Of a DNA stretch of 64,000 nt, positions 24,971 to 34,286 are shown piece by piece (position 1 is the first letter of the stretch; the number at the start of each line of letters is the position of its first letter). The notes under the pieces are model-generated. The model saw nothing but the letters and a program-made list of their open reading frames with translations. It ran no database searches and was not told the DNA's origin. The stretch covers positions 237,205 through 301,204 of the forward strand of contig JACJJM010000002.1 in the NCBI GenBank assembly GCA_016900015.1, written 5' to 3'. Both the position numbers and the translations under genes were made by a program. Origin of the DNA: Phocaeicola coprophilus. Its GTDB lineage: Bacteria; Bacteroidota; Bacteroidia; Bacteroidales; Bacteroidaceae.

Positions 24971-25979
24971 CGGACATGGCGACGACCTCTATCGGTATAC
25001 GACGCCGATAACGAGCAATTTCAGTTCCAACGTGTTTTGCGGCATCGACCACAGTGTGCTCTTCCAGCGTCTGGCCGATGCCCTGCCGCGCCTTTGCAGT
25101 TACCCTGAACCTGAGCCGGCTTCGCTGGAATCCGCTTTGGCCGCATTCTTCCGCGTCCCGGCGGATTCGGTCTGCTTCACCAATGGCGCGACGGAGGCCA
25201 TCTACCTCATCGCCCAAGCCTTCCGCGGACGGAAAAGCGCCGTCTGGATGCCCACCTTCAGCGAGTACGCAGACGCCTGCCGACTCCACGGACACCGTGT
25301 GTCCAGCTTCTACACTTATGAGGGCCTGCCCTCCGATGCCGACATCGCATGGCTCTGCAACCCGAACAACCCGACCGGGGAGGCCCGCGACCATGCCCGG
25401 CTGAGGGATTGGATTACGTCACACCCTCATACACTCTTCGTCATCGACCAGTCCTACGAAGCCTTCACGCTGAAACGCCTTTTCTCCATCGAGGAAGCGG
25501 CCCGGATGCCCAACGTCGTCCTCATCCACTCGCTGACCAAACACTTTGCCATCCCCGGCCTTCGTGCCGGTTACCTGACCGCCTGCACCGAAGTCATGCG
25601 GCTGATTCGGCCCCAGCGCATGCCGTGGTCGGTCAATGCACTGGCCGTTGAGGCCGGATTTTATGCCTTGGATGAGAAGTTTGCCCTGCCGTTCGACCTC
25701 GAAGCCTACCTGAGGCTGAAGGACGAGTTTGCCGACGATTGGCGGCGGACGGGCCTGGCCGACGTCTGGGACAGCGATACGCATTTCTTCCTTCTCCGAC
25801 TGCGTTCGGGCAAGGCCTCGGCATTAAAAGACTTCCTGGCTCGTCGCCACGGGATTTTGATTCGCGATGCTTCCAACTTCGAAGGCCTCGATGCCGCCTG
25901 TTTCCGCCTTGCCACCCAACGACGGGAGGAGAACCGTGCCCTCATTGGTGCGTTCATGGAGTGGATGGCAGAGCCTTGA
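24963..25979 (+). CDS. cobD: Threonine-phosphate decarboxylase-like aminotransferase
   Basis: PLP enzyme of the histidinol-phosphate aminotransferase fold. In cobalamin synthesis CobD makes aminopropanol phosphate, which CbiB attaches to cobyric acid. 338 residues; motifs NFSSNVFCGIDHS, TNGATEAIYLIAQAF, WLCNPNNPTGE, VIDQSYEAF and the PLP-lysine segment HSLTKHFAIPGLRAGYL. The position between cbiP and cbiB supports cobD over hisC. The eight-base overlap with cbiP suggests coupled translation. G+C is visibly higher here than in the flanking genes. Confidence 0.88.
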   Translation: MINGHGDDLYRYTTPITSNFSSNVFCGIDHSVLFQRLADALPRLCSYPEPEPASLESALAAFFRVPADSVCFTNGATEAIYLIAQAFRGRKSAVWMPTFSEYADACRLHGHRVSSFYTYEGLPSDADIAWLCNPNNPTGEARDHARLRDWITSHPHTLFVIDQSYEAFTLKRLFSIEEAARMPNVVLIHSLTKHFAIPGLRAGYLTACTEVMRLIRPQRMPWSVNALAVEAGFYALDEKFALPFDLEAYLRLKDEFADDWRRTGLADVWDSDTHFFLLRLRSGKASALKDFLARRHGILIRDASNFEGLDAACFRLATQRREENRALIGAFMEWMAEP

Positions 25980-25997
25980 ATGTAATCATGTGAGCCG

Positions 25998-26933
25998 ATG
26001 ATAGCGACAATCTTTCACATCTTTCCCCTGCTGGGCGGCTGGATGCTCGACCTCATGCTGGGTGACCCTGCCCGATTGCCACACCCGGTCGTGGGTTTCG
26101 GGCGGCTGATTTCCACTGGAGAACGCCGTTGGAACAGAGGAAGCCGCCGCATGCTGAAGGGCGGCGCGCTGGCCCTCTGCCTGATAGCGGGCGCATACGT
26201 CTTGACCGCAGCCCTGCTCCGTGGGGCGGAGGCCGTCGGCGGATGGTGGGCAGAGGCCGGAGTCTCGGCCCTGTTGGTCTTCTACGGTTTGGCCGGGACG
26301 ACGCTCCGTCGCGAGGTACGCGACGTGTTCCGTGCTGTCGACCGCTCGTTGGCTGACGGGCGCAGGCAGGTCGCCCGCATTGTGGGGCGCGACACCGGCG
26401 GGCTTTCAGCCCAAGAGGTGCGCACTGCCGCCTTGGAGACATTGGCCGAAAACCTCAGCGACGGCATCGTCGCCCCCCTCTTCTGGTATGCGCTGCTGGG
26501 CGTGCCGGGCATGATGGCCTATAAGATGGTCAACACGCTCGACTCGATGATTGGCTATCGGACCGAACGCTTTGCCCGCTTCGGATGCGTGGCTGCTCGG
26601 ATTGACGACGTGGCCAACTATGTGCCTGCCCGACTGACGGCCCTGCTCATGGTCTTGGTCAGCGGGAGACCCTCGCTCCTTCGCTTCGTGGCCCGCTACG
26701 GAAGGCAGCATGCCAGTCCGAATTCGGGCTATCCGGAAGCTGCGCTCGCGGGGATTCTCGGCTGTCGGTTCGGCGGTCCGCACGACTATTTCGGGACGAC
26801 ATTTTGGAAGCCTTACATCGGGGAGACCGAACGCTGCCTGACGACGGCTGACATGAAGCGGGCCTTGCGCGTCAACTTTTGGGCGGAGGTATGGATGGTC
26901 GTGCTCGTGTCGCTGGTGTCGATTCTCTGTTGA
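25998..26933 (+). CDS. cbiB: Adenosylcobinamide-phosphate synthase
   Basis: Integral membrane enzyme that joins aminopropanol phosphate to adenosylcobyric acid. 311 residues, four to five hydrophobic segments. Family motifs: GGWMLDLMLGDPARLPHPVVGFGRLI at the start, RTAALETLAENLSDGIVAPL, AYKMVNTLDSMIGYRTERF and the C-terminal NSGYPEAALAG. It closes this operon. The lower-pathway genes (cobU, cobT, cobS, cobC), often next in Bacteroides, are not here. Confidence 0.93.
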   Translation: MIATIFHIFPLLGGWMLDLMLGDPARLPHPVVGFGRLISTGERRWNRGSRRMLKGGALALCLIAGAYVLTAALLRGAEAVGGWWAEAGVSALLVFYGLAGTTLRREVRDVFRAVDRSLADGRRQVARIVGRDTGGLSAQEVRTAALETLAENLSDGIVAPLFWYALLGVPGMMAYKMVNTLDSMIGYRTERFARFGCVAARIDDVANYVPARLTALLMVLVSGRPSLLRFVARYGRQHASPNSGYPEAALAGILGCRFGGPHDYFGTTFWKPYIGETERCLTTADMKRALRVNFWAEVWMVVLVSLVSILC

Positions 26934-27031
26934 GCGGAGAGGGGATTGGCGAATAGTTGTATTCTTTTTTCACTGTGATTCCGATGAATGGAAGGAAAGT
27001 GCCGATAGCGCTTTCCGAAGCCTTTTTGGGG

Positions 27032-27110
27032 TATGGAGAATGGTACGGAACGATTCCCGGAATCCTTCCGTACCATTCCTAGAATCGTTCCTAACCATTC
27101 CCGGAAAGGG
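27032..27110. repeat. Palindrome array B: TTCCCGGAA core, 22-bp period, 3 copies
   Basis: TTCCCGGAA at 27054-27062, TTCCTAGAA at 27076-27084 and TTCCCGGAA at 27098-27106 have centres exactly 22 bases apart. The first core is the loop of a perfect 13-base inverted repeat, GAATGGTACGGAA with TTCCGTACCATTC (27038-27050 and 27066-27078). It lies in the 480-base gap between convergent cbiB and the DUF349 gene. The stretch 27111-27298 shows nothing notable. Confidence 0.8.
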
Positions 27111-27298
27111 TTGGGAGGCTTCATGCCGTGGTCAGAACATCTTCCGGACAGTCTTTTAGTTTGTAAACAAAATTATCAGTCAGGATTTCTCTCATCCCTG
27201 CATCTTGTTTATAGCCACTTTCAGAAGCCGATGGTGAAGTGTCAGTTTAGGTCGGGGGAAAAGGTGCGAAGCCGGGACGAGGTTTGGAGGAATGCTAT

Positions 27299-27368
27299 CA
27301 GACGCGGATGACGCGGGAAGTACGGATGATTGATTACGTATCCGTCTTGCCCGCGTCACTCGCGTCTG
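27299..27368. repeat. 70-bp imperfect palindrome between convergent genes
   Basis: CAGACGCGGATGACGCGGG at the left matches, inverted, CCCGCGTCACTCGCGTCTG at the right with two mismatches; inside, ACGGAT pairs with ATCCGT. It could act as a terminator for the DUF349 gene and cbiB, or be a REP-like element. Confidence 0.75.
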
Positions 27369-27413
27369 AAAAGTTTTGTTATGTTTGTAGCCCCGCGCAG
27401 GGGCGCAGGGTCA

Positions 27414-29258
27414 TTACATGGATTCCTCGATGAGTCGGATTTGCTGTTCCAGCAGCTCCAAGTCGGCCTTGAGCTTGTCGACCTTGCGGGTGATTTCGCT
27501 GACGAGGCTGTTTCCTTTCTTGGAGGAGCTTGTGAGGAAACCTAAATTGTTCTCGTATGTTTGGATTTCGTTCTTCTTTATTTCATATTGGCGTATCAGG
27601 CGGTCGCGCTCCCTTTGCAATGCGTTGCCCTCTTTTCCGCCCTGGTCTTTGATGTTGGATTTCAGGTTCGCAAGTCGGCGTTGCGCCGCCGTGAGGTTCA
27701 GGCTGTCAAACAGTTGGTCCACAAGTCTGTGGAATTCCTTGTAAAGTCTGTCCTTATCCTTGAAAGGCACATGCCCCGTGTTGTTCCACTCCTTGATGGC
27801 ATCGCGCACGGCCTTTTCCGTATCTTCGTCGTGTGGGGCTTCGAGCAGTGCGTTCAGTCGTTCGATGAGCGCTTTCTTCTTGTTGAGATTGTCGATTTCT
27901 GCCGAATGCTGTGAGGAAGTGGCCTTTTTCTTTTGGTCGAAGAAGTAGTCGCATGCTGAGATGAATCGCTTCCACACGGTGTCGGAATACTTTTTCTGCA
28001 CAGGACCGATGGCTTTCCATTCTTTTTGCAGTCGTGTCAGTGTCTCGGATGTGCTCTTCCAGTCCGTGCTGTCTTTCAAGGCTTCAGCCTGTTCGCAAAG
28101 GGCCTTTTTACGTTCAAGGTTTTTGCTGAGCTCTTCTTTCAATTTCTTGTAGTATTCACCCTTGCGTTTGAAGAATTCATCACATGCGGAGCGGAAACGC
28201 TCGAATATCTTGACGTTCATCTTTTGCGGGGCGAAGCCGATGGTTTTCCATTTGGCTTGTAGTGCCAGGACTTCCTTCGTCTTGTTTTCCCAGTCGAGGA
28301 ATGTCTTCAGTTGGTCATATTCCGTTGCCTCCACGATTTCGCAGATGACAGTCTTTTGGTCCAAGTTATGCTGTTCTTCAGCTTTCAGTCGCTCGAAGTG
28401 TTGCTGGTGGCGTCGGTTGACGACAGTGGAGGCTGCTTTGAAACGCGCCCACACGCTTTCACGTAAATCTTTGGCTACAGGTCCCGTGTCGCGGAATTCC
28501 TGGTGCAGTTTCTGTAGTTGGTGGAAGGCAGACACCACGTCTGGTTCGTTGGCCAGCCGCTCGGCTGCTTCGCAAAGGTGGGTTTTGATTTCGAGATTCT
28601 TCTTAAAGTCGTAGTCGCGGAATTCGTTGTTCAGTTTCAGAATGTCATAAAACTTTTCCACCTGTACCTGATAGCTTTTCCATAATTCGTTGACCTTGTT
28701 GGCCGGAAGCAGTTTGATTTCGTTCCATTCCTGTTGCAACTGTTTGAACGTGTTGTAGTTCTTATTGGCATCTTCCGGACTCTCTATCAGTTCTTTAATC
28801 TTCTCGATGATAGCAAGTTTCTTTTGGAGGTTGTCTTCTTTCTCGTGTTCTTGTTGGGCGAAGAGTTCGTTGCGTTTTTCCTTGATGGTCTTCATGATGT
28901 CCTTATAGGCCTCTTCATCGGGGTCGGGAGCAGGAATGAAATCATTTTCACTTCCGCCATTTTCGACAAAAGCCTTTTGGGCTGCGTCCGTTTCTGCTTT
29001 ATGCAGTTTATAGAAATTTTGCTTCAGGAAGTCAAGTTCCGATTTGGTTGCGCTCTCGATATCTTGAGCTAATTCTTTTAGACGTTCGATGATTTCGGCC
29101 TTTGAGGATTTTGGTTCGTAGGCAACGGCTTTATTATTTTCTGTATCCGCAGGCTCAAGGTTGTCCGTTTGGGGTGTTTCTTGAGGTACTGTTTGTGTAG
29201 TGTGTTCTTCCAAATTCTCTGAATTCAGAGTAGCATTGGCATTAAGAGAGTCCGTCAT
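27414..29258 (-). CDS. DUF349 repeat protein
   Basis: 614 residues, cytoplasmic, almost wholly helical and highly charged. After an acidic disordered N-terminus (about 1-50) come five or more DUF349 repeats, each with a W in a pattern like LQQEWNEIKLLPANKVNELW, QAKWKTIGFAPQKMNVKIFERF, LQKEWKAIGPVQKKYSDTVWKRF and IKEWNNTGHVPFKDKDRLYKEF. The C-terminus is a coiled coil (KVDKLKADLELLEQQIRLIEE). DUF349 proteins are widespread in Bacteroidetes; their role is not settled. It appears to be a single-gene unit. Confidence 0.9.
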   Translation of the reverse strand: MTDSLNANATLNSENLEEHTTQTVPQETPQTDNLEPADTENNKAVAYEPKSSKAEIIERLKELAQDIESATKSELDFLKQNFYKLHKAETDAAQKAFVENGGSENDFIPAPDPDEEAYKDIMKTIKEKRNELFAQQEHEKEDNLQKKLAIIEKIKELIESPEDANKNYNTFKQLQQEWNEIKLLPANKVNELWKSYQVQVEKFYDILKLNNEFRDYDFKKNLEIKTHLCEAAERLANEPDVVSAFHQLQKLHQEFRDTGPVAKDLRESVWARFKAASTVVNRRHQQHFERLKAEEQHNLDQKTVICEIVEATEYDQLKTFLDWENKTKEVLALQAKWKTIGFAPQKMNVKIFERFRSACDEFFKRKGEYYKKLKEELSKNLERKKALCEQAEALKDSTDWKSTSETLTRLQKEWKAIGPVQKKYSDTVWKRFISACDYFFDQKKKATSSQHSAEIDNLNKKKALIERLNALLEAPHDEDTEKAVRDAIKEWNNTGHVPFKDKDRLYKEFHRLVDQLFDSLNLTAAQRRLANLKSNIKDQGGKEGNALQRERDRLIRQYEIKKNEIQTYENNLGFLTSSSKKGNSLVSEITRKVDKLKADLELLEQQIRLIEESM

Positions 29259-29367
29259 TGTTGAAAACGTTTTTTTGTGATTAAGGGATTTATCCCAATG
29301 TATTATAGGCTACAAATTAAAGCAATAAAAAATTCATATCATAACAAAATCTGTGTTTTTTTGCGTC

Positions 29368-30714
29368 CTATGCCAATAATTCTGTGACTCCCATGTAGAT
29401 CATCATGCCGATGATGTCATTGGTAATGGAGATAAACGGTCCGGTTGCGATGGCAGGATCAATTTTCAATTTCTCCAAAGTCATAGGTACCAGCGTTCCG
29501 AAAATGGAGGCAAACATGACGACGCAGAACAAACTGATGGAAACAGAATAGGTCACTGTGCTAGTCGCTCCGAAGCGGACGAAGTTATAAATGTAGACCA
29601 GCATGGAGATGATTGTTGCATTGATTAGGGCAACGACTGATTCCTTGGTGATTTGCCTGAATGTTTTGCCTGCATCCAGCGAACTGTTAGCCAATCCTTG
29701 TACGACAAGTGCTGATGACTGTGTACCGACATTACCTCCTGTGCCACCGATGAGAGGAATATAAAGAGCCATTTCTGGGTGAGCTGCAAATACGCTGTCG
29801 AAGTTTCCTAATATGACAGAGTTGCATATTCCTCCGATCATGCCGATGAGTAGCCACGGCAGGCGTGCACTGGTTTGACGGAATACATTGTCATCCGTCT
29901 CGACATCTTGCGAGAGACCGGATGCCAACTGGTAGTCACGTTCTGCTTGTTCACGGACTTCATCCATGACGTCGTCTACGGTGATTCGCCCGACCAATCG
30001 TCCGATGCTGTCTATGACCGGGACTGCAACCAAGTCATATTTTTCGATGATTTGTACTACTTCTTCGATAGGCGTGTCGACATGTACGGAGACCGGGTCT
30101 TTTTTCATCACATGTTTTACCTTGGAGACAGATGGGCTGGTAATCATCTTTTTCAGGGGGAAAACGCCTTGTAGCCGTTCGTCGTCGTCAATGACATAGA
30201 CATAGTAGATTTCGTCCATTTCTTCTGCTTGCAGGCGCATCTCCCGAAGGCATTCGGGCATACTCCAGTTTTCATTGACGGTGACCATTTCTGTGCCCAT
30301 CAGACCTCCGGCTGTGTCTTCGTCATATTTCAGAAGGTCGACGATGTCGCCGGCTTGTTCTATGTCTTCGATGTGTGAGAGCACCTCTTCCTGCTTGTCT
30401 TCATCCATGTCACGGATGATGTCGACAGCATCGTCTGAATCCATGTAGTCGACAAAGCGCTTGGCAATGGTTTCAGAAGGAAGGATATCCAAGTATTTTT
30501 TTCGTGCATCTTCGTCCATTTCGATAAGGACATCTGCTGCTTTTTCATTGTCCAGTTGATGGAATATGAAGCGGGCTTCGTCCGTATCGAGTTCATTGCA
30601 CAATTCAGCCAAATCGGCAGGGTGAAGATCGGCCAACAATTCTTTCAGTTGGGCCGAATCTTTCTGCTCGATGAGTTCGCTGATTTTATGTATAAAGTCT
30701 TTTTCTATTTCCAT
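29368..30714 (-). CDS. mgtE: Magnesium transporter MgtE
   Basis: Mg2+ channel gated by cytoplasmic Mg2+. 448 residues with the standard order: N-domain of HEAT-like helices (LKELLADLHPADLAELCNEL, YMDSDDAVDIIRDMDEDKQEEVL), two CBS domains (about 135-260, TAGGLMGTEMVTV and VPVIDSIGRLVGRITVDDVMD) and a C-terminal five-helix channel (RLPWLLIGMIGG, LIGGTGGNVGTQSSALVVQGLA). Directly downstream of rsmA with a 12-base gap, so probably co-transcribed with it. Confidence 0.95.
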   Translation of the reverse strand: MEIEKDFIHKISELIEQKDSAQLKELLADLHPADLAELCNELDTDEARFIFHQLDNEKAADVLIEMDEDARKKYLDILPSETIAKRFVDYMDSDDAVDIIRDMDEDKQEEVLSHIEDIEQAGDIVDLLKYDEDTAGGLMGTEMVTVNENWSMPECLREMRLQAEEMDEIYYVYVIDDDERLQGVFPLKKMITSPSVSKVKHVMKKDPVSVHVDTPIEEVVQIIEKYDLVAVPVIDSIGRLVGRITVDDVMDEVREQAERDYQLASGLSQDVETDDNVFRQTSARLPWLLIGMIGGICNSVILGNFDSVFAAHPEMALYIPLIGGTGGNVGTQSSALVVQGLANSSLDAGKTFRQITKESVVALINATIISMLVYIYNFVRFGATSTVTYSVSISLFCVVMFASIFGTLVPMTLEKLKIDPAIATGPFISITNDIIGMMIYMGVTELLA

Positions 30715-30726
30715 GCCTTTGAAGAG

Positions 30727-31533
30727 TTATGCCTGATTTTTTTCAGCTGTTTCGGCCAAAGCATTGCTTGCCATGTTTGTCAAATCTATAAATTCCTGAA
30801 TAGAAAGCTGTTCTGGACGCTTGTTAAATATTGGTTCGGCGTACAAGGGACAGTCTTTTCCTAGAATTGGCTTGATGGAGTTCCGTAAGGTTTTACGGCG
30901 TTGATTGAAAGTCGTTTTCACAATTTGCTTAAACAGTTTTTCGTCACACCCCAATGTTTGTGTGTCATTGCGTGTCATACGGATTACAGCACTTTTCACT
31001 TTAGGGGGAGGGTTAAAGACATGCTCATGCACGGTGAACAAATACTCCACTTTGTACCATGCTTGGATAAGTACGCTCAAGATGCCATAGGCCTTCTTCC
31101 CGGGGGAGGCAGCAATACGTTCTGCCACTTCCTTTTGTATCATGCCCGTACAACACGGAATGAGGTTCTTGTTGTCGAGCATCTTAAAGAATATCTGACT
31201 GGAGATGTTGTAAGGATAGTTTCCTGTTAAGACGAACGGATGTCCATCGAATAGTTGTGTTAAATCCATTTTAAGAAAATCGTATTCGATGATGTTGCCC
31301 TTTAAAGTCGGGAAATTTTCATTCAGATAACCCACAGACTCATAATCTAGTTCCACAACCTTTATGGGACGTTGTTTAGGCAATAGGAATTGGGTTAATA
31401 CTCCCATGCCCGGACCTACTTCCAATATGGGCAATCCGGGACAAACATCCACAGTGTCGGCAATGTCTTGTGCGATTTGCAGGTCTTTTAAGAAATGTTG
31501 TCCTAAGAATTTTTTCGGTCTTACTAGTCTCAT
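30727..31533 (-). CDS. rsmA: 16S rRNA dimethyladenosine transferase
   Basis: Methylates two adjacent adenosines in helix 45 of 16S rRNA during ribosome assembly (KsgA). 268 residues. Seen: KKFLGQHFLKDLQIAQDIAD at the start, the SAM motif VGPGMGVLTQFLL, the catalytic NYPYNISSQIFF (NLPY variant), and PPKVKSAVIRM in the C-terminal domain. Divergent from the membrane protein gene at 31645. Confidence 0.95.
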   Translation of the reverse strand: MRLVRPKKFLGQHFLKDLQIAQDIADTVDVCPGLPILEVGPGMGVLTQFLLPKQRPIKVVELDYESVGYLNENFPTLKGNIIEYDFLKMDLTQLFDGHPFVLTGNYPYNISSQIFFKMLDNKNLIPCCTGMIQKEVAERIAASPGKKAYGILSVLIQAWYKVEYLFTVHEHVFNPPPKVKSAVIRMTRNDTQTLGCDEKLFKQIVKTTFNQRRKTLRNSIKPILGKDCPLYAEPIFNKRPEQLSIQEFIDLTNMASNALAETAEKNQA

Positions 31534-31580
31534 AGGCCTTATTTTTGGTTGATTTGTATGTGAGTTGTTTTATATCCTTT

Positions 31581-31588
31581 TATCTTTG
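31581..31588 (+). promoter_or_regulatory. -7 box for the flippase-like membrane protein gene
   Basis: TATCTTTG matches TAnnTTTG. An ATG at 31603 would leave only about 10 leader bases; the TTG at 31645 preceded by TAAGG fits better. Confidence 0.65.
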
Positions 31589-31644
31589 CAGCAATTTGCA
31601 ATATGCAAAGTTACATAGTTTCACATAATATTAAGGTACATCTC

Positions 31645-32622
31645 TTGAAAAAGATACTAAATACTTGTTTGAAAATTGTGCTTCCGTTTTTATTGGGAGG
31701 TGCCATTATGTATCGGACTTATCGTGATTTTGATTTGTCACAAGTTGGACGGATACTGCGTCAGATGGATTGGTTCTGGATGGTTGTATCTCTGATTTTT
31801 GGAGTGTTGAGTCATGTGCTGCGTGGTTGGCGTTGGAAACAGACGCTTGAACCCATGGGCGAACATGCACGTTTGAATAATTGTGTAAATGCGATTTTTG
31901 TATCGTACGCCAGCAATATGATTATCCCGCGTTTGGGCGAAATTTCTCGTTGCGGTGTTTTGACTAAATATGATGGAGTTTCTTTCTCTAAAGCTTTGGG
32001 GACTGTGGTGACAGAGCGCTTGATAGACAGCTTGTGTGTATTGGCGATTATAGGGGTCACATTGCTGCTCAATATTCATGTATTTGATGCATTTTTCGCT
32101 AAGACCGGCAGTAACTTCCACTCATTGGGTGATCTGTTTTCTTCACCAATTATATATATAGTAGGAGCATCCATACTGGCCTTTTTGGTTTTGCTCTATT
32201 TCTTGATTCGCAAATTTACTTTCTTTAGCAAGATTAAGGGAATTATGAGCAATGTTTGGGAGGGGATACTTTCGCTACGCAAAGTGGAGAACCTGCCATT
32301 GTTTGTGTTTTATACGGTTGCTATTTGGGCCTGTTATTTCTTTCATTTCTATCTGACGTTTTATTGCTTTGATTTTTCGGCGCATCTTGGTTGGATGGCC
32401 GGCTTGGTCATGTTTGTCGGAGGCAGTATAGCTGTGCTTGTCCCCACGCCAAACGGAGCCGGACCTTGGCACTTCGCTGTCATCTCCATGATGAGTCTTT
32501 ATGGGGTAAGTTGGGAAGATGCAGGAATTTTTGCCTTAATTGTGCATGGTATTCAAACATTATTAATAATTTTGTTAGGCATTTACGGTTTAGCGGTTCT
32601 GCCGTTTACTAACAAGAGGTGA
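31645..32622 (+). CDS. Lysylphosphatidylglycerol synthase TM-domain (flippase-like) protein
   Basis: Polytopic inner-membrane protein of the UPF0104/AglD group, about 325 residues and 7-8 helices. Family features: LRGWRWKQTLEP, NAIFVSYASNMIIPRLGEISRC, and near the C-terminus GSIAVLVPTPNGAGPWHFAV. These proteins resemble the membrane half of MprF and are thought to move lipids or lipid-linked sugars; no substrate is shown here. I prefer the TTG start at 31645 (LKKILNTCLKIVLP) over the ATG at 31603 because of the promoter position; the longer form would add 14 residues. Confidence 0.85.
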   Translation: MKKILNTCLKIVLPFLLGGAIMYRTYRDFDLSQVGRILRQMDWFWMVVSLIFGVLSHVLRGWRWKQTLEPMGEHARLNNCVNAIFVSYASNMIIPRLGEISRCGVLTKYDGVSFSKALGTVVTERLIDSLCVLAIIGVTLLLNIHVFDAFFAKTGSNFHSLGDLFSSPIIYIVGASILAFLVLLYFLIRKFTFFSKIKGIMSNVWEGILSLRKVENLPLFVFYTVAIWACYFFHFYLTFYCFDFSAHLGWMAGLVMFVGGSIAVLVPTPNGAGPWHFAVISMMSLYGVSWEDAGIFALIVHGIQTLLIILLGIYGLAVLPFTNKR

Positions 32623-32722
32623 AAAACGGGGTTGAGAGGCTCTTCTCTCTTTCAGTTTGTCATTTTGAGCGTAAGGAGCAGAAGGAACGTAATGCAATAA
32701 TAAATTTAAAACCTTAAATAAT

Positions 32723-34183
32723 ATGAGTACGATTCTGTCATTAGCTCCACAAAATGTGTGGAAGCATTTTCACAGTCTGACCCAAGTGCCCCGTCCTTCT
32801 GGTTTTATGGGGCCGGTTCAAGAGTTTTTGCTTCAGTTTGCCAAGAGTGTTGGTGTGGAAGCATTTAAAGATGAAGTGGGAAACATCATCATGCGTAAGC
32901 CGGCTACTCCGGGCATGGAAGACTGCAAAGGCATTATTCTTCAAGCACACATGGACATGGTGCCACAGAAAAATAATGATGTAGTGCATGATTTCGAAAA
33001 AGATCCTATCGAAACGTTTGTAGATGGTGAATGGGTGAAAGCTAAGGGGACGACCTTAGGGGCTGACAATGGTATGGGTGTGGCTGCCATCATGGCTGTC
33101 ATGGAAGACAAGACTTTGAAGCATGGAGACCTCGAAGCTCTCATCACGCTTGATGAAGAAACAGGCATGTATGGTGCTTTTGGATTGAAACCGGGCACTC
33201 TTAACGGACAAATTCTGCTGAATCTTGACTCAGAGGAAGAAGGCGAACTGTATATCGGTTGTGCTGGAGGCGTTGACGTGACGGCAAGTTTGGAATACAA
33301 AGATGAAGCTGCCCAAGCCGCACATATCGCCATTAAGGTTATATTGAAAGGCTTGCGTGGTGGACACTCCGGACTGGAAATCAATGAAGGTCGTGCGAAT
33401 GCAAACAAATTGATGGCACGCTTTGTGCGTGAAGCCATCACTTCGTGTGAAGCGCGGTTGGCATATTGGTGTGGCGGAAACATGCGTAATGCCATTCCTC
33501 GTGAGGCTGACGTGATTTTGACTCTTCCGGAGGCATGTGAGGCTAAGTTCCTCGAACTGGTTAAGCAGTTTGAAGATATGTTTAAGGAAGAATACCAAGC
33601 CATCGAAACATCACTTTCTTTCAAGGCTGAGCGTACGGATAAACCGTCGACTGTCGTTCCGGAAGAAATTCAAGACAATCTCGTTGACGCCATTTATGCT
33701 TGCCAAAACGGCATTTGCCGCATGATTCCAACCATTCCCGACACGGTGGAGACTTCATCCAACCTTTCCATTGTTACCATTGCTGAAGGTAAGGCACAGT
33801 TCTGTCTGCTCGTACGTAGCTCTTCAGAGACAATGAAGATGTATCGTGCCACTTCGCTGGAAAGCTGTTTCGCGATGGCTGGTATGAAGGTAGAGATGAG
33901 CGGAAGCTATTCCGGATGGAATCCCGATGTCGAGTCGCCCATCCTGAAAGCCATGGTGAAGTCGTATAAAGAGCAGTTTGGCACAGAGCCCGCAGTGAAA
34001 GTCGTACATGCTGGTTTGGAATGCGGCATCATTGGAGCTATTGTTCCCGGGTTGGATATGATTTCCTTCGGTCCGACTTTGCGTTCGCCTCACTCTCCTG
34101 ATGAACGCGTGCTGATTTCTTCGGTCAAGAAGTTCTATGAGTTCTTGGTTGCCACGCTGGCCAATGCTCCTAAGAAAGTCTGA
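32723..34183 (+). CDS. pepD: Cytosol nonspecific dipeptidase (aminoacyl-histidine dipeptidase)
   Basis: M20 family zinc peptidase that splits dipeptides in the cytoplasm. 486 residues, the PepD length. Metal-site motifs are clear: LQAHMDMVPQK (His, Asp), GTTLGADNGMGVAA (bridging Asp), TLDEETGMYGAFGL (catalytic Glu pair) and LNLDSEEEGELYIGCAGG; GLRGGHSGLEIN opens the lid domain, and the last ligand region is VVHAGLECGIIG. Single gene followed by a good terminator. Confidence 0.95.
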   Translation: MSTILSLAPQNVWKHFHSLTQVPRPSGFMGPVQEFLLQFAKSVGVEAFKDEVGNIIMRKPATPGMEDCKGIILQAHMDMVPQKNNDVVHDFEKDPIETFVDGEWVKAKGTTLGADNGMGVAAIMAVMEDKTLKHGDLEALITLDEETGMYGAFGLKPGTLNGQILLNLDSEEEGELYIGCAGGVDVTASLEYKDEAAQAAHIAIKVILKGLRGGHSGLEINEGRANANKLMARFVREAITSCEARLAYWCGGNMRNAIPREADVILTLPEACEAKFLELVKQFEDMFKEEYQAIETSLSFKAERTDKPSTVVPEEIQDNLVDAIYACQNGICRMIPTIPDTVETSSNLSIVTIAEGKAQFCLLVRSSSETMKMYRATSLESCFAMAGMKVEMSGSYSGWNPDVESPILKAMVKSYKEQFGTEPAVKVVHAGLECGIIGAIVPGLDMISFGPTLRSPHSPDERVLISSVKKFYEFLVATLANAPKKV

Positions 34184-34221
34184 TGACTGACTGCTGCAGG
34201 ATGCAATATTGATAATTAAGA

Positions 34222-34269
34222 AAATTCCCTACTCTCGCAAGCATGTGCTAGAGAGTGGGGAATTTTTTT
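34222..34269 (+). terminator. Terminator after pepD
   Basis: AAATTCCC-T-ACTCTC (34222-34236) pairs with GAGAGT-GGGGAATTT (34251-34265), followed by T-rich sequence. Confidence 0.85.
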
Positions 34270-34286
34270 GTTGACTAGCCTTTTTT

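Noticed and set aside
32640..32722. TTTGTCATTTTGAGCG before pepD as a REP-like element
   Set aside because: It resembles a word common in Bacteroidetes intergenic DNA, but only one short, unpaired copy is present here.
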